Assembly: GCA_016702545.1 (NCBI GenBank)
Contig: JADJDT010000048.1
Coordinates: 1 to 64,000 of the forward strand
Source of the DNA: Pseudomonadota bacterium
Lineage (GTDB): Bacteria; Myxococcota_A; Polyangia; GCA-2747355
Direction: 5' to 3'
DNA: 64,000 nt
The notes below the pieces were generated by a model. It saw nothing but the letters and a program-made list of their open reading frames with translations, was not told the DNA's origin and did no database searches. Both the position numbers and the translations under genes were made by a program. Shown piece after piece: positions 53,875 through 64,000 of the stretch (its first letter is position 1; the number at the start of each line of letters is the position of its first letter).

Positions 53875-55038
53875 ATGCCAAGGCAGCGTTCCCTCCGGGC
53901 GTCGGCACACCTCCTGCCGGTGCTGCTGTCGCTCGCGCTCGGCGTGCGCTGTGCGCGGGTGTCCACGCCCGTCCCCTACGATGTCGCGCTGCGACACGGC
54001 GACGCCGGGGCGGACCTTCCAATGCGTGACCGCGGGACCGGCGAGCCAATGCGTGACCGCGGGGCCGGCGAGGGGACCGCAGGCGATGCAGCGCGCTGCG
54101 ACTGCCCGCTGGGCTGCGACGACGCCGGCTGTGGGGAGATCGTCCCCTCCAATGGCTTCACCTGGGGTGCGGTACAGACGCTCGACCCGCTCTCCGGCAC
54201 CTACAGCATCAACACCACGACCTGCATCGGCGCCTACCCGACCGGTGGCTTCCTCGCCGGGTCGATCGAGGGGGGGGCCTGCGTCTTCACCCTCGCGAGC
54301 CTCGTCGTGCCGCTCGGCAGTGTGCTCGCGGCGACGGGCGAGCGGCCCCTCGTGCTGCTGATCCGCGGCGGGGCGAGCGTGGAGGGACTGGTCGACGTCG
54401 GCGCCAAGCGCGATGTCCCCGGGCCGGGTGGTGGCGCCCCCAATACGGGCATGGGGGCGGGTGGGGCCGGAGGGTGTTGTGCGGGCGGCGGCGGTGGGGG
54501 CTTCGGCACCGCGGGGGGGTATTCCTACGGCACCGCTGGCAGCACCTACGGCAACGAGACCCTCGTGCCCTTGGTCGGCGGCAGCGGCGGAGGCCACGGA
54601 GGCCAGGCACGCGGAGGCGCCGGCGGCGGGGCCCTTCAGATCTCCTGCGCACAGACCCTGCGGGTCGACGGGAGGATCACAGCGGGCGGCGGCGGCGGAT
54701 CGAGCGGCGGGTCGTCCGGCGGCGGCGGCGCGGGTGGTGCGGTGCTGCTCGAGGCTCTGAGCATCGTGGGCACGGGCGTGGTTGCTGCCAACGGCGCCGG
54801 CGGGGGCGGAGTCGGGGATCTACCCGGCGAAGACGGGGACCCGACCTTCACGCCCGCCGCGGGCGGCACCCGCGCTGGCGCGGGGGCGACGGGAGCCACC
54901 TTGGCCGGCGTCGGCGCCTCCGGTGGGGGCGGCGGAGGTGGCCTCGGCCGCGTGCGCTACAACCTAGCCCGCCCAACGATCGTCCCACTCGTGACGAGCG
55001 CTGCCTTCAGTCTCGGCACCGTGCAGGGGTCAAGGTGA
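53875..55038 (+). CDS. Gly-rich secreted protein
   Basis: 387 residues. Leader RASAHLLPVLLSLALGVRC gives a signal peptide, with a Cys but a poor lipobox. Then a linker with a nine-residue duplication (PMRDRGTGE, PMRDRGAGE), a CDCPLGCDDAGCGEIV cluster, a beta segment and about 180 Gly-rich residues (GGCCAGGGGGGFGTAGGYSY, GGSGGGHGGQARGGAGGGAL), ending in a beta-like IVPLVTSAAFSLG. Similar Gly-rich proteins of Myxococcota are thought to be surface or matrix proteins; no activity can be deduced. Divergent from the MopE-type lipoprotein gene; the 247-bp gap holds no gene. Confidence 0.75.
   Translation: MPRQRSLRASAHLLPVLLSLALGVRCARVSTPVPYDVALRHGDAGADLPMRDRGTGEPMRDRGAGEGTAGDAARCDCPLGCDDAGCGEIVPSNGFTWGAVQTLDPLSGTYSINTTTCIGAYPTGGFLAGSIEGGACVFTLASLVVPLGSVLAATGERPLVLLIRGGASVEGLVDVGAKRDVPGPGGGAPNTGMGAGGAGGCCAGGGGGGFGTAGGYSYGTAGSTYGNETLVPLVGGSGGGHGGQARGGAGGGALQISCAQTLRVDGRITAGGGGGSSGGSSGGGGAGGAVLLEALSIVGTGVVAANGAGGGGVGDLPGEDGDPTFTPAAGGTRAGAGATGATLAGVGASGGGGGGGLGRVRYNLARPTIVPLVTSAAFSLGTVQGSR
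54019..54072 (+). repeat. 27-bp in-frame tandem duplication
   Basis: CCAATGCGTGACCGCGGG opens both units (54019-54045 and 54046-54072), which differ at one base. They encode PMRDRGTGE and PMRDRGAGE in the linker of the Gly-rich protein. Confidence 0.95.
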
Positions 55039-55193
55039 ATCCTGGCCCCTTCGCACCCTGGCAGCGCGCGTCCCCTCGTTGACCCTAACTCCGCGCGGTG
55101 GCTATAGTGTCGCCGCCCCAAACGTCGGGCCTCCGGGTGGCACAGCTCCGGGTGGCGGCACGACGGCGATCGGTGGCGACGCTGGAGGGTTCG

Positions 55194-57056
55194 ATGCGGC
55201 TACTGCTCGGCGGGCTCGCCGTGCTGCTCAGCACGGTCTTTTTCGTTCCGGGTGCGGCGACCCAGGGGATGATGCCTCAGCCGCGCGGCGGCATGGGTGC
55301 ACCCGATCCGAAGTCCGAGACCAAGGAGGGTCCGGCGGAGGCGGCGCCCGAGGAGGAGGCCGCGGAGGAGGAGCTACCGCCGCTGCCGGCGTGGCCCACG
55401 GCGGTCAAGAAGCGCATCGAGTTCTTCGAGTTGGACGGCTACTTCCGGCTGCGCGCCGACCTGCGCCACAACCTCAACCTCAGCCAGAACGATATCCGCG
55501 TCGGCACGGCCGCGGCGACCTATGCGCCCTACTGGGGTCCGCTGGCGGAGCGCTCGGAGACCAACCGCTGCGCGGTGCGGCGCACACGCACGGTCGTCGG
55601 CACCGGGGACGACCGCGGGATCTCCGCGAGTGACTGCCCGCAGCGGACGCTCTCGGGGGCCAACCTCCGCTTACGGCTCGAACCGCGGCTCAACGTCTCG
55701 GAGAGTGTGCGGGTGCGCACGCAGCTCGACGTGCTCGACAACCTCTCGCTGGGCAGCACGCCCGACAACCTGACCTCGACCGGCTACCTCCCCTCGGCGC
55801 CGACAGCCTTCTTCTCGGATTCACAGGCGGCGCCAGTGGCCGGCGAGAACAGCGCCACGGCGGCGATCGTCGTCAAGCGCGTCTGGGGCGAGGTCGACAC
55901 CCCCCTCGGCCAGCTCAGCTTCGGCCGCATGCCCTGGCACTGGGGCCTCGGTGTGTTGCACAACGACGGCCAGTGCTGGGACTGCAACGTCGGCAACAAC
56001 CTCGACCGGGTGGCCTTCGTCAGCGCGCCGATCGCCGGGCATCGCCTCGGGCTGGCCTACGACTTCGCCGCCAGCGGCCCCAGCTCGGCCACCGTGCTGG
56101 CCGGGCGCCCGGCCTACGGGGGGCGCTGGCGCGACGGCTCGGTGATCGACCTCGAGCAGCTCGACGACGTCGATCAGCTCGCGTTGATGATCACGCGCGT
56201 CGCCGACGAGACGGAGCAAGCGGACCGCTTGGCGCGCGGCGAGCTCGTGACGAGCTACGGGGCGTACGTGCTCTGGCGCCAGCAGTCCTTCGACTACGTC
56301 AACGCCGCGGCCGACGGTAGCGGCACAGGCACGCTCAACCGCACCGAGGACCAGCTCGGTGCCCAGCTCGTCGAACGCCACGCCTGGTCCTGGACGGCCG
56401 ACGGCTGGGCCCGGCTCGCGTGGCGCAAGCTGCGCCTCGAGGCCGAGGCGCTGATCATCGGCGGGCGCATCGAAAACGTCTCGGACGACACCAGCTCGAT
56501 AAGCCCGCGCCGCCTGCTGCAGTACGGTTTGGTCGCGCGCTCGCGCTACCACTTCTTCGGCGACAAGCTCAAGCTGGACTTCGAGCTGGGCAGTGCCTCG
56601 GGCGACGACAGCGAGCTCTTCGACCTCAACCGTCGGCGCCAGCGCGCCATCGACCCCAACCTGCGCGACGCTTCCCTCAACGAGCTGCGCTTCAACCCCG
56701 ACTTTCTGGTCGACCTGATTCTCTTTCGCGAGATCCTCGGCACGGTGGCCAACGCCACCTATCTCAAGCCCTCCTTGCAGTTCGACTTCCTCGGCGCGCT
56801 CGGCAGCCGCCTCGATCTGATCTACAGCTTCGCCAACAACCCGACCGCCTATCCGGGCAACGCGCGCAGCCTGGGGCTCGAGATGGACCTCGACCTCTAC
56901 TATCAGAACCTCGACGACGGCTTCACCGCCGGCCTGCAGTACGGCCTGTTGATCCCCTTGGGCGCGCTCGACCGCCCGGCGAGCATCTATCTCAGCGACG
57001 CCAAGGATGCCGGTTTGGCGCAGACGCTGCGCGCGCGCATGGTCATCAAGTTCTGA
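55194..57056 (+). CDS. TIGR04551-like outer-membrane protein
   Basis: 620 residues. Signal peptide (RLLLGGLAVLLSTVFFVPG), a Pro/Glu-rich acidic segment (PAEAAPEEEAAEEELPPLPA), then a porin-like barrel from about 85 that starts FFELDGYFRLRADLRHNLNL. Other segments are LRLRLEPRLNVSESVRVRTQ, GEVDTPLGQLSFGRMPWHWG, LGVLHNDGQCWDCNVGNNLD and a terminal RARMVIKF ending in Phe. The GYFRLR opening and the WG/NDG motif are those of TIGR04551, a family almost confined to Myxococcota. Function unknown; a porin or polymer-exporter is likely. ATG 55194 with GGAGGG upstream. Followed closely by a TonB receptor gene on the same strand. Confidence 0.8.
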   Translation: MRLLLGGLAVLLSTVFFVPGAATQGMMPQPRGGMGAPDPKSETKEGPAEAAPEEEAAEEELPPLPAWPTAVKKRIEFFELDGYFRLRADLRHNLNLSQNDIRVGTAAATYAPYWGPLAERSETNRCAVRRTRTVVGTGDDRGISASDCPQRTLSGANLRLRLEPRLNVSESVRVRTQLDVLDNLSLGSTPDNLTSTGYLPSAPTAFFSDSQAAPVAGENSATAAIVVKRVWGEVDTPLGQLSFGRMPWHWGLGVLHNDGQCWDCNVGNNLDRVAFVSAPIAGHRLGLAYDFAASGPSSATVLAGRPAYGGRWRDGSVIDLEQLDDVDQLALMITRVADETEQADRLARGELVTSYGAYVLWRQQSFDYVNAAADGSGTGTLNRTEDQLGAQLVERHAWSWTADGWARLAWRKLRLEAEALIIGGRIENVSDDTSSISPRRLLQYGLVARSRYHFFGDKLKLDFELGSASGDDSELFDLNRRRQRAIDPNLRDASLNELRFNPDFLVDLILFREILGTVANATYLKPSLQFDFLGALGSRLDLIYSFANNPTAYPGNARSLGLEMDLDLYYQNLDDGFTAGLQYGLLIPLGALDRPASIYLSDAKDAGLAQTLRARMVIKF

Positions 57057-57091
57057 GCGCGCGACGTCCGCCGACAACCTGGGATTTGCGA

Positions 57092-59026
57092 ATGCCGTGG
57101 CGACGGCTCACCTCGGCCACGATCGCCCTGCTCGCGCTCGCGCCCGGCAAGGCCACTTCGGCCCCGGCCCCAGCGCCGGCCCTAGCCCCGCCACGCTACG
57201 AGACCGTCGTGCGGGGCGCCCCCGATGATGCCAACGATCCGGATCCGACCGCGCTGATCAGCCGCATCACGACCGCGAACGCCGCCCCCGGCACCGAGCT
57301 CGCCGACCGCCTGCGCGGCGTGCCGACCTTGCAGATCCGCGACTACGGCAGCGGGCAGCCCAAGCTGGTCACCCTGCGCGGCGTCGAGCCCCACCAGGTG
57401 GCGATCTTTCTCGATGGCATTCGACTGACCGATCCGGGCCAGCCGACGATCGATCTCTCGCTCTTCGATCCCGGTCAGCTGGCAAGCGTAGAGGTCTACC
57501 GCTCGGGCGGCTCGAGCCGCTTCGGCGCTGGGGCGCTCGGCGGCGCCATTTTGCTCCATACGCCGCCGCTGGTTCGCAGCCCGCACACGCGACTCGGGGC
57601 GAGCTACGGTTCCTGGCAGACGTTCACCGCACATGCCAGCCAGCGCGGCGCGATCGGCCCGGCCCGCGTGGCGCTCAGCGCCGCCTATCGGCGCACCGCG
57701 GGCGACTTCCCCTTCACGGACCACAATGGCCAAGCGACGCGGCGCCGCAACAACGAGGGTCAACTCGGCGAGCTGCTGCTGCGCATCGACGAACTCGGCG
57801 GTGGCCCGTGGCGCTACGGACTGCTGGCATCCTTCGGCGGCGCCTGGCGTGGGGCGCCCGGCATGATGCAGCGACCGAGCGAGCGCGCGCGGCAGCGCGA
57901 TCTCCGGGCGCTACTCGCGGTGCACGCCACGCGGCGCGCCCTGCTCGGCGCCCGTGGCGGCCGGCTCGACCTGCGGCTGTTTCAGCGCTACGGACACTTC
58001 CGCTTCAGCGAGCCCGCGCCGCCGCCCGTGACCAGCGAGAGCAACGGCGTCAGCCTGGGCGGCACGCTCGACGCCGCGCTGCCCCTGCGACCCTGGGTGC
58101 GCCTGCGGCCGGGCCTCGAGCTCCGTTCGGACCTCTTCTTCGGCAGCGAGGCCGGCGAGCGCGAGCGGCTGGCCACCGACCTGTGGCTGGCGGCGGAGCT
58201 GGCCCCGCTGGGCCCGCGGCTGGTGCTCGCGCCGACGCTGCGTTGGGCCCGCGCCAGCGATTTCGGCGGGCGTTGGGTGCCAGCGATCGGCGTGTTGGGA
58301 CAACCTTGGGTCGACCGGCGCGAGACGCGCCCTCGACTCGGCAGCCTGCAGCTCCGGGCCAGCTTCGGCCGCAGCCTGCGCTTTCCCTCCTATCAGGAGC
58401 AGTTTCTACGGGTCGACGGCTTCGGCCCCAACCCCGACCTGCAGCCCGAGGATGCGCTGGCGCTCGACGCGGCCCTGGGCTGGGAGCCCGTGCCCCAGGT
58501 CGCGCTCGAGCTCGGGGTGTTCCGGCGCTGGATCGACAACGTGATCCTGGTCGCCCCCGTGAGCAGCTTCTTGGTCCGCCCCGACAACTACGAAGGCGCG
58601 ACGACGACGGGGGCGGAGGTCAGCCTGCGCCTGGCCCTCGGCGCCGGACTGGAGGTCAGCGGGGCCTACTGCCTGCTGCGCACGCGCCTCGCGGAGACCG
58701 GACTGGCCCTGCCCGCCCACCCGCGGCACCAGGTCAGCTCGGAGCTGAGCTGGGCGGCCACCGGCCTGCCGCACCCCCCGCGGTGGTTGCGGGGCCTCGT
58801 GCTCGCGAGCTCGCTCGCCGCGCAGAGTGGCATGGGTCTCGATCGCTTCGGCAACGCGCGTGAGGAAGGGCGCGCCTTATGGGCCGCCAGCGCCCGCTAT
58901 GCCCTCCGCGGCCTCACGCTCAGCCTCGAGGGCCGCAACCTGCTCGACAAGCGCGACGCCGTCGACAGCGTGGGCTTCCCGCTGCCGCCGGCCCGCGTCT
59001 TCGTCGCGCTGGCATGGGAACCCTGA
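57092..59026 (+). CDS. TonB-dependent outer-membrane receptor (BtuB-like)
   Basis: 644 residues. Signal peptide, a TonB-box-like RYETVVRG (34-41), then the plug: LRGVPTLQIRDYGSGQPKLV, TLRGVEPHQVAIFLDGIRLT, LASVEVYRSGGSSRFGAGAL, GGAILLHT. The barrel ends NLLDKRDAVDSVGFPLPPAR with the typical late RNLLD turn. The substrate, perhaps a cobalamin-like or siderophore compound, cannot be told. No permease or riboswitch is visible nearby. 36 bases after the TIGR04551 gene, so both are probably co-expressed. Confidence 0.88.
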   Translation: MPWRRLTSATIALLALAPGKATSAPAPAPALAPPRYETVVRGAPDDANDPDPTALISRITTANAAPGTELADRLRGVPTLQIRDYGSGQPKLVTLRGVEPHQVAIFLDGIRLTDPGQPTIDLSLFDPGQLASVEVYRSGGSSRFGAGALGGAILLHTPPLVRSPHTRLGASYGSWQTFTAHASQRGAIGPARVALSAAYRRTAGDFPFTDHNGQATRRRNNEGQLGELLLRIDELGGGPWRYGLLASFGGAWRGAPGMMQRPSERARQRDLRALLAVHATRRALLGARGGRLDLRLFQRYGHFRFSEPAPPPVTSESNGVSLGGTLDAALPLRPWVRLRPGLELRSDLFFGSEAGERERLATDLWLAAELAPLGPRLVLAPTLRWARASDFGGRWVPAIGVLGQPWVDRRETRPRLGSLQLRASFGRSLRFPSYQEQFLRVDGFGPNPDLQPEDALALDAALGWEPVPQVALELGVFRRWIDNVILVAPVSSFLVRPDNYEGATTTGAEVSLRLALGAGLEVSGAYCLLRTRLAETGLALPAHPRHQVSSELSWAATGLPHPPRWLRGLVLASSLAAQSGMGLDRFGNAREEGRALWAASARYALRGLTLSLEGRNLLDKRDAVDSVGFPLPPARVFVALAWEP

Positions 59027-59067
59027 GACAGGCGCCAGCGCGCCGAGGGCCCGGCGCGCCGCTACCC

Positions 59068-59890
59068 TCAGGTGCAGGCCCCCGCGGGATCCCAGCTCGG
59101 GGGGCCGCAGACGGTGGCGCAGGTGCCGCCGATGGTGAGCCGCGGCAGGCACTCCTGCCCGCCCTCGCAGTCGGTCACGCTCCCTGTCGCGCCGCAAATC
59201 CGCGCGCAGAAGCCCCCGCCGCGCGAGCAGACCGACCCGGGCATGCAGTCCTGGTCGCCGACGCAGCTCCGCGTGCAGTAGCCGCTCGCGAAGTCCGGCT
59301 GCTGCAGCACACAGCGGTCGAGCGTGCGCTCGCAGTCCTGCGGCTGCTGACAGGGCGCGCCCGTGCTGGCGCGCGCATCGACGGCGACCGCATTGTCGGC
59401 GCTGCCGGCGACGAAGCCCTCGTGCGTCGCACAGCCTCGGGCGACGACATGAGACGTGGTCACCGCCCCCTGGGTGTGCGGTGCGAGGGCCTCGACCACG
59501 AAGACGAGCGGCTGGCCTGCGGCGACGCGCAGCCCGGCCGCCCCCTCCTGCTCCTGGCCCTGCCACTCGAGCTGCACGCGCGCCTTGGGCCCCGCCAGGC
59601 GCAGGCGTGCATCACCCAGACGGTATTGACTCGGGAACTCCGAGCAAGCCACACCCGCCCCGGTGGTGGTGGCAGCCTGCAACGCGGCGACGTTGAACAG
59701 TCGTACGAAGCGGAAGACCGTGCGATCGACGAGGATCGCGGCCTGCAGGCGCGCGATCGGGTCGGGAGCGCCCCCGCCACACGCGGTCAGCAGCAGCAGC
59801 AGCGCCGCCGCAGCCAGCCGGGCCCGCCCCGGCCCCGGACGGTCGGAGATCCCAGGGCGCGAGGTCCGCTCACCCCGCCCGTCCCGCGCG

Positions 59891-59919
<29 letters not shown>
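59068..59919 (-). CDS. Cys-rich lipoprotein
   Basis: 283 residues. The hydrophobic core RLAAAALLLLLTACGGG starts only near residue 35, after an unusually long charged segment. ATG 59919 with GGGAG three bases upstream is the only start in this frame before the lipobox, and it overlaps the end of the upstream TPR gene by 29 bases. The body has a beta-type domain and a C-terminal Cys-rich part: CQQPQDCERTLDRC, CTRSCVGDQDCMPGSVC, CEGGQECLPR, similar to the short Cys modules of other lipoproteins here. Function unknown. Confidence 0.75.
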
Positions 59920-60865
<946 letters not shown>

Positions 60866-60983
60866 GGCAATCTAGCCGTGGGGCTGGCAACGGTCAAGCC
60901 GCGCAATTTCTCGCCTCTATCGAGCGTCTGGCCGTTGCTGAGGCCGCAGGCGGTCAGTACACTCTGCGGCAGTGGTTCAACCC

Positions 60984-63299
60984 ATGCTCTCCGACCGTCG
61001 CGGCTCGCCCGCTGTATACAAGACGCTGCGCCGCCTCGGGACCGGGGGCATGGCCGAGGTGTTTCTCGCGCGCCAGGAGGGCGTCGCTGGGTTTCGCCGC
61101 CTGGCGGTCGTGAAGCGGCTGCTGCCGCAGTTCTCGAGCATGAGCAGCGTGGCGGAGATGCTGCTCGACGAGGCGCGCATCGCCGCGCAGCTGACGCATC
61201 CGAACATCGTCCAGATCTACGAGCTGGGCCAGGAGGAGGACCAGTACTTCATCGCGATGGAGTACGTCGATGGCTGTGACCTCGCCACGCTGGCCCGCAT
61301 CGAACGCCGCCGCAAGAGCCGGGTACCGATGCGCCTCGTGCTGCGCGTGGTGTCCGAGGCCGCGCAGGGCCTCGACTACGCCCATCGTCAGGCCGGGCTC
61401 GATGGTCGGCCGCTCAGCCTGGTCCACCGTGACGTCAGCCCGCACAACATCCTTTGCAGCCGCGAGGGCGCCGTCAAGGTCACGGACTTCGGCATCGCCA
61501 AGGCCGTCGGCAAGGTGCAGGTGACCGAGGTCGGCGTGGTCAAGGGCAAGGTCCACTACATGTCGCCCGAGCAATACACGGGCGACGAGGTCGACAAGCG
61601 CTCGGACGTGTTCTCGCTGGGCGTCGTGCTCTACCAGCTCACGACCGGCCGCTTGCCGCGCGTGACCCGCAGCGGCCAGGTCAACATGCGGCAGGTCGCC
61701 GAGGGCGTCATCCCGCACCCGAGCGAGCTGCGTCCCGACTACCCGGCCGAGCTCGAAAAAATCGTCATGTGCGCGTTGGCCAACTCCCCCAGCGATCGCT
61801 ATCAGGACTGCGCCGGCTTGCGCGACGATCTGCTCAACTTCGGGCGCGACCACGATTTGATCGCCTTCCCGAAGGAGCTCGGCGACTACGTCAACGCGCT
61901 CGTGCCGCCGCTGACGCTGACCGAGGAAGCGGCGGCAAACGATGCGGCCGCAGCGGGTCGCTCGCTCGCGGCGGCCGGCCCGCCCAGCCTGATCCGCGGC
62001 ACCGAACGGGTCCCCTCGGTACAGCCGACGACCTCGCCCGGACACCGCAACCTCTCCGGCCTGCGCTCGATCACCTCCCATTCGGAGGATCGCGACACCG
62101 AGATTCCGATCCAGTCGGAGGAGCCGCAGCCGGCTCCCTCGACCGACCCGTCGATCGTCTACCTCGGCTCCGAGATGCGACGTCCGGTGGTCGGGCTCGA
62201 GGAGCGGCTGCGCGGGCGCCGCACCCCCAGGGCGGGCGCCGGCGATGGCCCCACGGCCGCCGGGGGCGCGTCCCCGCTACCACCGGCACCTGGCGAGGCG
62301 CTCGAAGACCACGTCACCACCGGAGGCGGCTCGCCCTCACCACCACCGGCACGCGACGCGGGGCCGGGTCGCGGCGGGGGAGTCGAGCGCTCGCGCCCAG
62401 CGCCGCCGCGGCGTGAGGAGCGCACCGCCCTGGAGCGGCCGCAGCCGCGCCAGGTTCCGGAGCGCGCGACCAACCCGGGGCCCTGGATCGCCTTCACGCT
62501 GGTGGTCGTGCTGGTGGCGGCGGCCTCGGTCCTGCTGTTGCTGATGCGGCGCGAAGATCGGCTGTTCAGCAGCGGCGCCCTGGCGCCCGCGGGACTGCAG
62601 CAGCCGAGCGCGGGCGGGCTCGACGTGTGGTCCAAGCCCGAGGCGGCGGTCTTCGTCGATGGGGCGCAGCGCTGCGCCCGCACCCCATGCAGCATTTCGG
62701 GGCTGCCGCTCGGCCGCGAGCTGCTCGTCACCGTGCGCGGCGGCGCCGACTACAATCTCTGGGTCCAGCGGGCCGTCCTCACGCCGCAGCAGCCCCGCCT
62801 GCTGCTCGAGGCGGTGCTGATGCCCGTGGCGACGACCGCGCGCCAGACGGCCGCCCGGCCCGGCGCACGCGACGGCGGGGGCTCGCGTGCCCCCACGCAC
62901 CAGCCCGGGCGGGTCACCAGCGGCGGCTCCGGCGGGGTTGCGGCGGCCGACCACGCGGGGAGCGCGCCATCGACCGGAGCAGCGACGCCAGCCACCGGCG
63001 GGTCCCGCGGGAAGGGGAAGATCTCGATCGGCAAATCGGAGGGCGCCGAAACCATCCTGGCGTCCGACGTGCGGCCGGGTTGGGCGGAGGTCTTCGTCGA
63101 TGACAAGAGCGTAGGGCACACCCCGCTGCAGGTGGCGATCGAGCCGGGCAGGCACGTCGTCGAGCTGAAGAACGAGCAGTTCGGCTTCCACGCGGTCTAC
63201 CGCATCAACGCCCGACCGCGCACCAAGACGAAGATCACGGATCAGATCGCCCAGCCGAAGGCCCCCGAGCCAAGCGCGCCGGCGGCTGAGTCGCCCTAA
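60984..63299 (+). CDS. Membrane Ser/Thr protein kinase with PEGA modules
   Basis: 771 residues. Kinase domain at 12-290: GTGGMAEVFLAR (P-loop, 19-30), K44 in VVKRLL, E63 of helix C, HRDVSPHN (148-155), DFG (168-170) and MSPEQYTGDEVDKRSDVFSL. A Pro/Arg-rich linker follows, then one membrane helix at about 502-522, then two PEGA-like modules outside the membrane (WSKPEAAVFVDGAQRCARTP and PGWAEVFVDDKSVGHTPLQV) with a final basic segment. Complete catalytic set, so it should be active. ATG 60984 is chosen; GTG 60972 is possible. Substrates unknown; the divergent TPR gene is a candidate partner. Confidence 0.93.
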   Translation: MLSDRRGSPAVYKTLRRLGTGGMAEVFLARQEGVAGFRRLAVVKRLLPQFSSMSSVAEMLLDEARIAAQLTHPNIVQIYELGQEEDQYFIAMEYVDGCDLATLARIERRRKSRVPMRLVLRVVSEAAQGLDYAHRQAGLDGRPLSLVHRDVSPHNILCSREGAVKVTDFGIAKAVGKVQVTEVGVVKGKVHYMSPEQYTGDEVDKRSDVFSLGVVLYQLTTGRLPRVTRSGQVNMRQVAEGVIPHPSELRPDYPAELEKIVMCALANSPSDRYQDCAGLRDDLLNFGRDHDLIAFPKELGDYVNALVPPLTLTEEAAANDAAAAGRSLAAAGPPSLIRGTERVPSVQPTTSPGHRNLSGLRSITSHSEDRDTEIPIQSEEPQPAPSTDPSIVYLGSEMRRPVVGLEERLRGRRTPRAGAGDGPTAAGGASPLPPAPGEALEDHVTTGGGSPSPPPARDAGPGRGGGVERSRPAPPRREERTALERPQPRQVPERATNPGPWIAFTLVVVLVAAASVLLLLMRREDRLFSSGALAPAGLQQPSAGGLDVWSKPEAAVFVDGAQRCARTPCSISGLPLGRELLVTVRGGADYNLWVQRAVLTPQQPRLLLEAVLMPVATTARQTAARPGARDGGGSRAPTHQPGRVTSGGSGGVAAADHAGSAPSTGAATPATGGSRGKGKISIGKSEGAETILASDVRPGWAEVFVDDKSVGHTPLQVAIEPGRHVVELKNEQFGFHAVYRINARPRTKTKITDQIAQPKAPEPSAPAAESP

Positions 63300-63322
63300 C
63301 CCCTACCCCCAAGCCACGACCC

Positions 63323-64000
63323 CTAACCGACGCTGCGCAGCGTCACCTCGGTGATCTCCGCCACCGTGCCCAGCCGCATCGGCGGGCCCCAGAAGCCCGT
63401 CCCCTGACTGACGTAGAGCCAGGTGCCTTCGTGGCGCACCAGGCCCGCGACGTAGGGCTGCTGCAGGCGGACGAGGTAGTTCATCGGCCAGATCTGACCG
63501 CCGTGGGTGTGTCCCGAGAGCTGCAGCCCAACGCCCAGCCGCGCCGCCTCGAACACCGCTCGCGGCTGGTGGGCGAGCAGCACCAGCGCACGCTGCGGGT
63601 CGCGCCCCTGCAGGGCCCGCGGCAGATCCGGGCCGTGCCCTGGGGCGAAGCCCGCCGAGCTGTAGTCGTCCACCCCAGCCAGGTCGAAGGCGGTCGCGCC
63701 GCGACCGATCGACACGCGCTCGTTGCGCAAGACGCGCACACCGAGCGCGTCGAGGGCCTCGCACCAGGCGACGGCCCCCGAGTAGTACTCATGGTTGCCG
63801 GTGCAGAAATAGCTGCCATGCGCCGCGCGCAGGTGGGCCAGCGGCGCCACGTCATCGCGCAGCTGATCGACGCTGCCATCCACCAGATCGCCGGTGATGG
63901 CGATCAGGTCGGGGCGCAGCGCGTTGACCCGCGCCACGACCTGCTCGAGCCAGGGGCGACGCAACGACCAGCCGAGGTGCAGATCCGTCAGCAGCACGAG
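63323..64000 (-). CDS. Metallophosphoesterase (YkuE/YaeI-like), 5' end beyond the window
   Basis: The 225 visible residues run to the window edge. Motifs in order: LLTDLHLGW (start of the di-metal site), ITGDLVDGSVDQL, YFCTGNHEYYSGA, VLLAHQPRAVFEAA, LQLSGHTHGGQIWPM and YVSQGTGFWGPPMRLGT. This is the calcineurin-like fold in the YkuE/YaeI group (UDP-2,3-diacylglucosamine pyrophosphatase or phosphodiesterase-like). The N-terminus, often a membrane segment, is outside the sequence. Converges with the kinase gene. Confidence 0.9.
   Translation of the reverse strand, partial: LVLLTDLHLGWSLRRPWLEQVVARVNALRPDLIAITGDLVDGSVDQLRDDVAPLAHLRAAHGSYFCTGNHEYYSGAVAWCEALDALGVRVLRNERVSIGRGATAFDLAGVDDYSSAGFAPGHGPDLPRALQGRDPQRALVLLAHQPRAVFEAARLGVGLQLSGHTHGGQIWPMNYLVRLQQPYVAGLVRHEGTWLYVSQGTGFWGPPMRLGTVAEITEVTLRSVG

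Overview
The window is very GC-rich, with strong G/C preference at third codon positions. It looks like a chromosomal segment of an uncultured or little-studied member of the Myxococcota. The signs are: several lipoproteins with Cys-rich modules and Ala/Asp/Arg-rich linkers; a Stig1-like protein with about 12 Cys repeats; two or three proteins ending in a MYXO-CTERM-like tail (Cys, hydrophobic stretch, Arg cluster); a eukaryote-like Ser/Thr kinase with PEGA modules; and a large outer-membrane protein of the TIGR04551 type. I saw no rRNA, tRNA, CRISPR array or intact transposase.

Layout. 0-10 kb is a disturbed, island-like stretch: a lipoprotein frameshifted at its lipobox, a relatively AT-rich gap with a 43-bp tandem repeat, an AAA/DUF4143 ATPase overlapping a class V aminotransferase, two back-to-back PIN-type toxin-antitoxin operons (both toxin genes broken), the stump of a spermidine-synthase-like gene fused by overlap to glycerate 2-kinase, and a frameshifted ABC substrate-binding lipoprotein. 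10-20 kb holds a TPR protein, a response regulator with DUF4388 and a membrane anchor, an EEP-fold hydrolase, a GT-C-like membrane protein, and central sugar metabolism (rpiB, pgi, tal) with a methyltransferase on the other strand. 20.3-22.1 kb has no convincing gene. 22.1-23.2 kb carries an RHH protein plus nucleotidyltransferase pair that resembles a toxin-antitoxin module.

26.5-46.8 kb is a polysaccharide locus: initiating sugar-phosphate transferase, Wzz/Wzc-type chain-length protein, BY-kinase-like ATPase, a P-loop-less relative of that ATPase, an outer-membrane beta-barrel, a conserved deacetylase-like protein, an O-antigen ligase/polymerase (Wzy type), two tandem DUF4091 secreted proteins, a NodB deacetylase and a Wzx-type flippase. 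mscL, prfC and an exported PNPOx-fold protein lie among them. Apart from the initiating transferase no glycosyltransferase is present, so the repeat unit must be assembled by enzymes encoded elsewhere.

47-64 kb holds greB, a DNRLRE/MYXO-CTERM protein, a small lipoprotein, an Orn/DAP-type decarboxylase, an orphan beta-class adenine DNA methyltransferase, surface lipoproteins, a TIGR04551-like barrel followed by a TonB-dependent receptor, a TPR protein and Cys-rich lipoprotein, a PEGA Ser/Thr kinase, and the 3' part of a metallophosphoesterase gene.

The most unusual sequence is 32352-33428: 1,077 bases without a single A on the + strand, sitting inside a palindromic repeat element whose relative lies at 48969-49104. 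A second palindromic family sits directly after the stop codons of mscL and the DNRLRE gene. Short tandem duplications of 15-27 bp recur at stop codons, signal peptides and lipoboxes.
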